Assembly (NCBI RefSeq): GCF_032854445.1 | Contig: NC_088295.1 | Coordinates: forward strand, 32,477,385 to 32,541,384 | DNA from: Liolophura sinensis | Taxonomy: Eukaryota > Mollusca > Polyplacophora > Chitonida > Chitonidae | Length of the DNA: 64,000 nucleotides | Direction of reading: 5' to 3' | In this document: piece by piece, positions 48,021 to 60,000 of the stretch | Position numbering within the stretch: the first letter of the stretch is position 1 | How the letters are laid out: the number at the start of each line of letters is the position of its first letter | Position numbers and translations under genes: made by a program | The notes under the pieces: model-generated | What the model was told of the DNA's origin: nothing | What the model saw: the letters and a program-made list of their open reading frames with translations, nothing else | Databases searched by the model: none

Positions 48021-51000
48021 CTACTTAACAAAGATGTGATCAAAGTGCTGCAGGAGCATGAGGGAGAAGCTGTTGATGATGCCCATGCTGGAGAGGTTGG
48101 CTTGTCCCCGAGGCCAGATCAGATTGGGTCCAAATACGATGGCCAGGTTATGATGGGTCATCATGTTGACATCCTGTCTGGCTGCCACCTGCAATAACAC
48201 ACACAACATAGATGAGTGGGTGGTTGGGGGTCTGGTATTGTAGTCAACATTAATGTTGTACACCAAATAATGTTACCCAACAGTTTCTGGTCAAAGCCCC
48301 TTTCCAAACATCGCCATTTTATGCCTTTTCAGACCATGTCAGATAATGGTAAGTGCTATGTGGAGTAGCCAGAACAAAGGCAAGAGTATGTAACAAAATC
48401 ATCTTGTTCCAGGTATGGTGTAAGTTTTGAAATGTTCAAAAAATCTTGCCACTTCATGTATTCATCACATAACATAGCAATGTCTTAGTGATGGCGTGAA
48501 ATGCCGTCTAAGTATTCTGACGATTGAGGAACATTCCTATTCAACTGCTTTGTGGACATCCATGTCTTTGAGAAAGCCAAAGACATGATGTGCTAGAAAT
48601 TCACATGGCATAACACGTTACAATCATCAACTGACTTAGACAAAGCCATGATCAACGAAGATGCCAATGATAATAGGCCTGATACATCTTGTCACTGTCT
48701 TCCACAAGTTGCGGCATATTGTATAAATGTTGTGAACGTTCATGGCAGATTTGTGTCTGATCATACCAATGTCGTTCTAGTATTGTTTACACATTGTACT
48801 GGTGTGATACAAGGGTGGAATGGATATCATAATCCAATCGTGGCTGTGACAGAATTTTCCACAGGCAGACTGGCTAAAACGATTAAAAGTAATGGATCTT
48901 AATACAATAGCACAAACTGGTGTAAAAGTTATGAAAGTATGAAAATAGACTCTAAGCCTACTTTCAAATGGTATCTGAAAATATAATGAAAACATATGCA
49001 AGTATGACAATGACTCCTGCAATGACAACATGATGCAAATGGCAGATTCCTGCATGCCAGGAGAATACATGGTCAAGAATTCCATGTGACACATCCAGAC
49101 ATTTGAACACATCTACGGTGACAGTCCAACCGAAGCTGAACATGGCAACTAGCAGTGGCCTACCTCTGTTAAGAACTGCATAATGTACTGTAAAATGACA
49201 TAGTTGTCTTCAGGAAGTTCCTCCTGGATCATCCTCTTCGCCTCAAACAGACGCTTTTCCTCATCCAGGTCTGATAAAAAAAACCAACACACAAATATAA
49301 ATATATCCAGCTAACTGGGGCTATTTTTACATGTCTGAACAAAAGCCAACAAATAACTGTAAAAGTGTCAATGACCGATCCTTGAAAATGTACCTAAAAG
49401 AGGCGTATAAAAGTGATGCATATTGGTTGACACTACAGACGTCAGGAGCCAGTTAAACATCCCCCACTGAACAGGTTCATAAGTTTTATCCAAACAAATC
49501 CAAGTGAGGTTTACTCAACTGGAAAAGAATATTTTCTGACATTCTGATTATATTTTATAGTTAAACCTATCTTCAAGATAAAATGGTTAACACAAAACAC
49601 AAATAGTTACGCTCTGACACTCACTCTGCAGACGACAAATGGGTTCATAGAGGTCGTAAGTGAGCAGAGGCTCCTGTAAGTCCCTCAGGAATGTCTTCAG
49701 TATCACAGCTGCTATATGTACATCATTGAGAGCCGAGAAATCCACAGACTGGCCTGATACAACAACAACAAAGACAATTATCTTATACTTCCATAAATAT
49801 ATCTGATTTGTACTTTAGGATGTCTTCATAGGTCCACTGTTAACTGATCATTTTTCATGACCTTTTTCTCACAATCACAGATGCAACTAGTGATAAATAT
49901 TAAATATATGTAATGTCTTGCCTCAAATTATACTTTTCTATGAACTAGACCTGAAACAAAATTCGGGTTAATAAAAAATGACAAAATATCCTATTGATTT
50001 TAAATTTATTTTACACAACTATTTACAGCTGCACCTGTTTATCACAGATAACACAAAATTCTATTCTTATTGTTTTCTCAAAATGACCAACAATTAACAC
50101 ACATGATTATTTATTGGCCACACAAATTCTCACGAGGAAGTGTCATCAGAAATAAATAACTGGTTATAAGCAACCTGAAAACCTCAAACATGACCTCATC
50201 CAGGTTTATAGGTAAAGAAAATTGACAAGACCAACTCATCAGATATCTACATGTATTGTATACAGCCATAACCCCGTTATCAATGGGAGATGGATTATAG
50301 CCTTGTCATGAATTGAGGGTCTGAGGTACACCTGACGGACTCATTGACAAGTTTATGAGCTGATCCACTACTTCAAAGATTTTAACAAATTTCTTTCACA
50401 TATAGTAATTATGCACTTGTCTACTGAGACAGCATATGACATGCAGCCTACATGTACATGTGCGCAACGTAAAGGTTGAACGACGCACATTTACTGACAC
50501 CTGGCTATGACTGCACTATGAATTTTAACAGCATACAGATAATAGGAAACCTTGAACTTAATGTTCCAAGACGTTTTTCTTTTCTGTGGTAAGCAATGTG
50601 TAACATATCCCTCGTTATTGTGAAGATGCTGTCGTGTGTTGACTTTAATAAAAGTGTTACCTTCGTTGAACTTTTGCTGAACTTCTCTCAGCTTGGCGGC
50701 ATTGGCACACCGTCTAAAGAGCCCTTCCACACCAAGGGCTGTGAAAACAAGTAAAACAAGTTCTGCACAAAACAAGAAACACTACTCATAGTGTATATGT
50801 ACATATGTAAAAAATTGCAAAACTAGATACTTGGACAAAATTTGATTTATTTCACGAGCTTTTAACAACACATTCAAGAATTATTCATTTATTTGAGAGT
50901 GGCCAGGTTTATGGGTGGAGGAAGCTGGAGAGCTGCAAGTAATGAAAGACCTGACAGGTGCCCAACACACTTCCTTAATACGGTTATTAGTCCAAGTCAC

Positions 51001-54000
51001 ATTTAAACACAGATAAATAACAGAAGTGATGTGGTTGATGAAAATGGATAGCTTTGCTTTCTCTCGCTAGTGAGAAGGTTGGCGTGATTCAAGACATTAC
51101 ACTAAGATGTTCAAAGAGGCACAGCATGATAACAAAGTCCTGACTGATACTGTATGATAACCAAGTCCTGACTGATACTGTATGATAATCAAGTCCTGAT
51201 TGATACTGCATGATAATCAAGTCCTTATTTATACTGCATGATTTATTTATTTGATTGCTGTTTTACGCTGTACTCAAGAATATTTCACTTGTACGTCGGC
51301 GGCCAGCATTATGATGGGTGGGAACCGGGCAGAGCCCGGGGGAAACCCACAACCACTCGCAGGTTGCTGTCAAACGGTACGGCTGGAGAGGAAACCAACA
51401 TTATATGGACTTGAACTCACAGCGACCGCATTAGTGAGAAACTCCTCACTTCTAACCAACTGATGGTGCGTGCTAACCAACTGAGCTACTGCATGCTAAT
51501 CACGTCCTTATTTATACTGCATGGTAATCATGTCCTTATTTATACTGCGTGGTAATCGACTCACGATTGATACATCATGATAATCAAGTCCTGACTGATA
51601 CCACATGATAATCAAGACCTGATTGATACAGCATGATAATCAAAACCTGATTGATGCTGCATGATAATCAAGTCCTGATTAATACCACATGATCATCAAG
51701 TACTGATATATACTGCATGATAATCAAGTCCTGATTGTGATACTGCAAGATAATCAAGTCCTGATCGTGACACTGCAAAATAATCAAGTCCTGACTGATA
51801 CTGCATGATAATCAAGTCCTGATTAATACCCCATTATAATCAAGTCCTGACTGATACTGCATGATAATCAAGTCCTGATTAATACCCCATTATAATCAAG
51901 TCCTGACTGATACTGCATGATAATCCAGTCCTGATTAATACCACATGATGATCAAGTCCTCATGGCTTCTGCATGATAATCAAGTCCTGATTAATGCCAT
52001 ATGATGATCAGATCCTGATTGATACTGCATCATCATGAAGTCATGACTGGCACTGCATGATAAGCAAGTCCTAATCGAGATTACATGATAATCCAAACCT
52101 GAATGGCACTGCAAGCCATGATTTCTTCAACTTTCTGTACTTACCATTTTCCCTGAGGTAGGTGATGCTTTGTTCTACTACAGGTGGCATAATACTCCCA
52201 CTGTTTTCTTTTATACTGTGGAATTCCCAACAAAAAACATATCATATGTATTTACTTATTTACTTGGTGTACTTATTTACTTGGTGTTTTATGTTTTCAT
52301 ACCAGAGTGTTATTCTATATAATGAAGGCGAAGCTTGCGATGTGGACAAGGTTGAAATGTGGATAAAAAGAAATGAACATTGCACCTGTCATATCTCACA
52401 GCCTTCCCTGATTGAGTGGACGCCTAGTTAAAAACACACTTTCACAATGTCAATGGTTCTTTTTCGCCTCACTTCCAACAATCCCTTGACTTCTATCAAT
52501 GTTGTAGCTAGTTCGACTCAGCTAAATGTTAGTCTTATCTATACTATCCAAAGAAATCTCTCTGTAAATATCATCAGTGGCTTGATCATTCTGGCCATAT
52601 TTCGAAAATCGATGATGTGTTGGCTTAATGGTGACATCTCAAGATTTCAATGCTCTATCACTTTAATACATCTCCTTTCTGTATTCCAGAAGTAAGTAAT
52701 GATGCCTTAGGACATAATATGAGACAATATCAATCAGTTAGTATCACAAGTTTGTGCAAGATCTGTGAGATTTTTGTAACTTACAACTGAATGGTGACAC
52801 CAAACTGCTGAGTTTTCAGAGGTGTCTGACTTCTCCTCTGCTTTGGTGAGTATGGGTATGGAGGTTTGTGGGCCTTCACAAGCTGGGCATCATATCTGTC
52901 CACAAAAGTCAATAATTTACTACATTTCTCTGATTTTCTTGTTTTAAATGGCCTTACTCATGCTACAGACTTTTAAAAAAATGTTCAGTAAGGATAGTCA
53001 TGCTTAAACAATGCAGAAATCACAAATACTTACTCATAAACAATGTATAAACAGTAAATAATTGAAGTTTTTACGTTAAAATTTTCATGTGTAACATTTC
53101 TTTCAAATATTTAAAATCATTTAAACAAGGATGTTCAGGTCAACGTTTAAACAATGAATTTAAAAGAGCAAGTTTATGACAAACCTGAGCAAGTCATATA
53201 AAACAAGAAATACAGTGTACTCTGGCTATAAGGCGCCACTATATAGAGCAAAATCAGATGTAACGCGACATAAATCTTGTCCCCCCAAAATCAGTGGTGT
53301 ACTTCCACATGAGCAGGCTTACATTTCAAATGACAACAGCTGTGACAGCAAACGAACAAAGATTTTCTCCAAGAAATATACATACATGTACATAGCGCTA
53401 CATCATTCCCTGCATTTCCTACTGTTGGTGTGTGATCCAAGGGTTATTTCAAGTTTAAGATTTTGAATGTTATGTCAGCAAAAAGAAAAGCATCTATCTA
53501 TGAATAATGGAATACATTTCCTTGCAAGGGAGTTTGATTCCAATGCACTTTGCATTGTTTTTGTTGCAAAATTACTTCTGCATGAGTGTGGCTTCATCAG
53601 CAAAACAGAACACATTTTGCTTGCTGTGACAGGCACACCTCATAAAGGGATTAATGTTGCTACACTTTCAGTAAATGCTGATAACTTTAATCAGATTACT
53701 GAATGGCTATAAAGTGAGGTGTGACACACAAGGGAGTGAGATGATGTGGCTTACCAGGATGTTGACATGTTGGGGTTGAGATGAACTCACTCAAAGTTTG
53801 AGATGAGCTCACCCAAAGTTTGAGATGAACTCACCCAAAGTTTGAGATGAATTCACCCAACTCACTTCTTTGCTCTTTCCTTCATTTAATATACTGATTT
53901 CTCCTGACGTACATTAAAACAGTGAACAATGTTATTTTTTTTGTTCATCTACATGATCACTTACAACGCGGTCAGGTGATCAGGTTGACAGTATCTGTAG

Positions 54001-57000
54001 AGTACCATATTATGAATCTGTGTCATTTCAGCTCAGGCCCATGCTTAAGCAATACGAGGCTAGCTTCACGGTATATCAGCAGGACAGTGCCAAGATGCTC
54101 GTGTTCCGTATCTTACACCTTGTGTACTGTAGAACACTATGACTGGATCTTCAGGAAACAAAACTTTTACGCATTTATAGTAAACTAACAACGAAAAAGC
54201 CTTTGACAAAACACATTTTGCATCGATAAAACTTAGTTCCATGTCAAAATCATACAGGCCTATATACTGGATCACAAGGTCATTTCATTATAGTGCGATG
54301 TAACCTTTAACATGCTCCAGAAGCTGTCCCCATAAATGCTTGCTACAGCGACGCTACACTGTGCTGCTCTTGCTATGTGCACTTAACATTTCCTGAAGAA
54401 CAGGTGATGGAACTGACAACTATTCGACATCAACACTTACTTTAAAACAGGTGGTGGAACTGACAGCTGGTCGAAATGAAGGTGCTCCTTCAATTCATGT
54501 AAGTAATTCACATATCGAACTTTCTTCCCAAACTTTACACTGAGGGAGCAACAAAAGCAAACATCAGTTTAAAATTCTTCAAGCAAACAATACAAGAAAT
54601 TATTACTTGAATTCACATTTATTTTAATCATGCTTCACCTCAGCAAAAGATTATTTGAGCTTTTAGCTGTGAACAAATATACACAGTATGGCAACAATTC
54701 ACATATCCATCACTTTGATAGTTGATAACCTTCCTCTACGGTCATTTGTGAGAAGGTCTGCCAGCAAGCTGCAGATGGCTGTGGCTTTCCCTTGGGCCCT
54801 GCTCAATTTCACCCACCACAATGCTGGTCGTTGTCGTCGCATAACTGAAATATTCTTGAGTATGGCTAAAAACACCTTTTAAGTAAATAAATAAATAGAT
54901 CATTATACAACACTGAGGATTTCAGAACTCCAACAAACAAGCCATCCACCTACCTTATTAAAGGCTTAAAAATATTCCACAAAATCTTAATGAAATTTGT
55001 GGGATGAACAAGGTACAAAGCCTTCAAGTTTTTCTTGTATCTGTTAAGAAAAATATTAACAAACACTTTTAATAAGACATAAACTAAAACAGCTCGACAA
55101 ATGTACAAACATTTACAAGCCCTGTTCTTCAATAGGTTACACAATAAAACCAACTTCTGCTATTCAGTTGTATTTCAAAGATTTAACTAAAAAAAAAGTC
55201 GACGAGAGTTATCTCCCCTAACCAATTCAACCATTATAAGGGGTCGTCTCACATTTACAAGCTAACCCTATTTAAAAGAAATGAAGGCAAACAAACAAAA
55301 AAAAAAAAAAAAATGCACACAGAATTTAATGGCAATGAATTTATAAGGGGAAAGAAAAAAATTCAGAAGGATTTCTATCTATGTTGTAATAAAATTACTA
55401 GATATTAACTAATCAAACCAACTGTCTATCACTTACTTCCTGTCAAATTCTCGATAAGCTTGAACCAGCCAAGTAAATTTGGGTTTGTTTTTGCTGTTCA
55501 GACCATGGTGGAAATAGACCACAGTGTAGTCACTCTCCACATACTGATCCAAGGTGTGACGAATGTACCTGGTGGAAACAACACATGGCTCTATTTTAGT
55601 TTATTTATTTATTCAAGATTCACTTAAACAACAGTAGTGACCTTTACAAGCGTTGGAAACCAAGAAGAGCTTGAAGAAAAACATTTACCCTTTATTAGGC
55701 TCCTGACAAACCGCAGCTGTACAAATGGCCTCAATTTTCAAGGGTGTTTGGCTGCTGTGAAAGCTAAATCAGCCAGGGAGGGGCTCAAACATGGTCACAT
55801 ACACACCATTCATGCATTACATGATATCTCACTGCAAACATATCTATTTTAAAAAGGGCTAAATCTGTATATTTATTTCACACACTTCATGGAATGATAG
55901 AAAAAATAAATAAAAAACACTTAAAACACTACATGATATAGCCTTGTGTATACAGATCAGTCTCTGGACATCTTTACTTAGCGTCTCCACTTGTTAGGCC
56001 AAGTGTTTCCTTATAACATAACAAAGCAGATCAACAGACTTACTCTAATAACCTCTGGTGATCCATATCTTTACTTGGGGGCATTTTACAGGCTGAGAAG
56101 ACTATAACTTTCCTGCCATACATGTCATCACCTGAGAGAAGGAGACAAAGAAGAGAGACGTGATTCAGACAAATCAACAAACCAACGTAGACAAAGTTTG
56201 TAATGATTCAAATCGCATGAATAACCCAAAATTGTGCCCCCAAACAGTCCATTTCAAGAGGCAATCAGATGTCATACAATTTCGGTGCCTAAACTTATAT
56301 TCCTTCTACGATCAACTCAGGAATCAGGCCTAACGTGCATCTTAATCCTGCATGAAACTTTAGGTCATTTATAGTGTACCATATTTTATACCTGACAGGT
56401 TTTAACCTGAACTCAAGAAATATTTAACTTAATTATACCACAGCAAGAAATATGTTACTCATAGAATAGTGGTAAAGTGTACAGGTGGGGGGAATCAGGT
56501 AGACCTACACTGTTGGTTCTTGACAATCCTCCTGTCATAATAGACCCAGCCAAACCAGCAAGAGCTGGGCTTGATCACCTGATCACATGATCCCAATGAT
56601 CTAGTGTCTGCTATTTGTATCATGAGCTGGGTCCCACAAGCCATTCATGTTCTATAATAACAGATTATGACAGACAGACTTACCAGCTACCTCCACAATG
56701 CCATGTTTGGAAATGTCACTAAACTCTCCCTCATCCTCATCAATGGAATCCTGATTAAATAAATAGTGCAAGCATTAACACTTGTGTCTTAAAACATCAG
56801 GCAGGAAAAAGACAGACTTAAATGAAATTAAAATTGTCCTTCTTTGATATCCTTCCCTGTCACACAATTTTTTAAAGAAATTTCCTGTAACTATGGCATA
56901 AATCATGATATAAATATAATATACAGTATATATTTCTTTCTCTTCTGCAATCTGTAGCTACAATGAACAAACATGTATATGCAAAAACACTTGCCAATAA

Positions 57001-60000
57001 TATTGATACATTTAAATTATTCTACCTGGCTTGGCATGCCCAACTCCTTTTCAAAATCTTCGTCTATGATCCCATCTGGAGTGATTGAACCGCTTCTGAA
57101 GGCTCCACTCTCCGATTCCTCCTTAGCTAATTCTGTGATAGTTCAAAACAAATAAGATGAACTAACTGGCGTCAGAAATTTCATACTGATGACTTCATCA
57201 AACATTCATGTAAATATATGTATATAAAAGTTGAAAGAAAAAAAAAACACAGAGAAACCACCAAAAAACCCCCCCAAAACACACACTCCAAACATTTTAA
57301 GCATTTCTGGCAGATTTACAAGTAGATAGAAGTTGAAAGGCTTCATGTATTACAAAGCTCACTGGTTTCAATTTATTTTAAAAATCATTCTTGAAGGTTT
57401 GTTTAAGTCCTTTTTTCAAAACACATGTTCCTGGTTGGTATAGTAACACTCAGACAAACATCACATCCTCAAGACAGTGAACAACTTCAAGTTTGTCATA
57501 TTAAAGTTTATACCTGAATGCTGAGGAGTGCGGATGGATAATCAGAATCTAGCTTGTTTTATCTCCCATAAAACAAAGATATAGCAAGTTTTTATTTTTA
57601 CAAATCACATTCTACAAATAACCAACTTTGTCAGGTTGACCTACATGTACATGTATTAGATATATATGTGTATATATATGTAAATATTTTATGTCATAGT
57701 TCTTAAATCAGTGGAGCATATCATATCTGCTGCGAGTAATTAGTAACAAGTTAAGTATAGTGAACTGTCAACACGCTCTCTGGACAAATAATAGCACAAC
57801 CACCTCTTTAACACCATCTCAGATATTGCCTATTGAAGTAAATACTGTATGAGTGTGTACAGTGACTTCATCCCCAACCACAGATCATTTAACCACAAAT
57901 CGTACCATACACCAGAGGAAGAAGAATGGGCCTAATCTCTCCTTAATCATTAAAACTAAGATACTTGCTGTGAGAATTGGCTAAAGCATCCTTGGAAAAC
58001 ATGAAAAATAGGGAAGGTATTCTACCATAATCCTGTAACTCAACTTTAATGTACAGTAATGCTCAAGTGGCGTAACTTAAAAAACAAAGACTATTTTAAG
58101 CCTTGGTCACTATGTCAAATGTGACCAATTACCAGGACCAGGAAGTTTAATGTGCACCTTTAGGTCAAGAATTATGCACGTCAATGCATATGGACACTCA
58201 TTGTGAGCAACATCATAAATTACATACAAGACTCATACTTGTTCTATTTATAGGGTTAAAATAATTGTAAAGATTCAAAAATTTACAATGCAACCCGTTT
58301 TATAAATTTTAGGAACTCTCACATTCTGATTCTGAATGTAACATGAGCACAGACAAGCCTGATATTTTGTGAAAGCTTAATTATTTGAGCTATTCTAAAA
58401 TTCAAGTAATACAAAAATTTGTCCCTACATCATCCGTGATTTTCGACTGTCATTGTCTGATCAGACAGGTTAAAATGTTAACATACACTTGTCAGAGCTG
58501 CAGACTACAGCGTATGCCCACACTGGGTACATATCACTTAAACCCTGCACAGGTGAATTGATGTGCAGACTAACATAATTTTTCTTGTGACACCAAATTT
58601 AAATCCTTCTTGGCTGAATTACTGTGCAGGCTGACATCACTTTTCAGTTTTACATACATACACAAGAATGGCTTTCTATTTATAAATACTGTAAGGACAA
58701 AATTGTTATCCTCATGTCCATAAGGGTATGTAGGGTGTGAAACCTGAGCCACAGGGTTAAAATTTCCCACCCAGGGTTTAAATCCCCATATACCCTTATC
58801 AACCTGTGGATAGCTAATATTGATCATCTTTGAAGTATTACGCTACTGTTAAAAATATGATAATTATATAACGTGTGTACATTCATCGACTCGCAAATGT
58901 ACCATCTTCTCATGAGTCCAAACCCATACTGTCAGTTTTGTTATTCTGTATTTATACACATCCACCCACATAGCAGTATGTACAACCTGACTATTCACCT
59001 CAGTCTGATGCCAGAAAGCCATTGTCAGGTATAAATTTCATCATAACTATGAAGGCAACATATGTCTGGAAGTGGGTAGCCCAAGGCTACATTTGTATGA
59101 CATACAAACATTTATGTGTCAGTCAGTGTTAGCCCTAGGCCTCTTAATACATACATTTATATATAACCATATATATCTATGCATCTCCATGTAAACATAC
59201 TGCCTTGTGTTGGCCGAGGAGCAAAAGAAGTAAACATGGAAACCTGCGACAAAACACACAAGTGTTATACAACACAAGTAGTTACCATACACTTTTAGTA
59301 TTCAGTGTTATGGTAATTGCTTGGATGTAATGCTGTGTGTGCTCCATGTAATACTGTAGTATAGTAGTGTAGATAAACTGTACCATAATGTTATCAGGTA
59401 AATATATACAGTACAATGTAAGTGTCACTATGTCACACAGAACTCATTGGTGACACCAATGACTAAGGTTCTGATCAATGGTTCCTTTCATAGCTTTGGC
59501 TTTGGCATAAACTTTTCTCTATATAATATTTTTACCGAAAAGCATGAAATGAAGACTTTTTTTTTTCTTTCTTGGTTTCCATTTTTTCAAGATAATGATA
59601 CAAGCAGAATGAATATTACGTCTTGTCCCAATGTCTCATGTTCAGCTTCAACAGGGTTTGGCACTACAGGCTAACAGAGAAAATGTCCATGCAGAGTTAT
59701 TAAAGTGAGGCAAAGGTAAGATACATGTAGGTCCCACGTCTTTAGCACCAGTTTCCAGTCTATACCACTACATTGATGGGGTTATTATAAATCCATGCAG
59801 ACGTTTACCTAGAGAATATTCTACAAGGGAAAAAACAAACAGAAAAATATCAAGATGTAAAGGGAAGGAAGATTTTGGCTGAAAACAAACATTCTAATAC
59901 TTTTCCCAAAACCACGCAATTCTTAACAGCATTAACATAAACATGCATGAACAGCAAAACAACAACTTTTGACATGCTAATACTACTGCGTATTCCAAGA

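Noticed and set aside
48648-48902. 84-codon plus-strand frame near the ARHGAP1 3' end
   Set aside because: It lies within the intron between the last two ARHGAP1 exons, antisense to the gene, with no recognisable domain.
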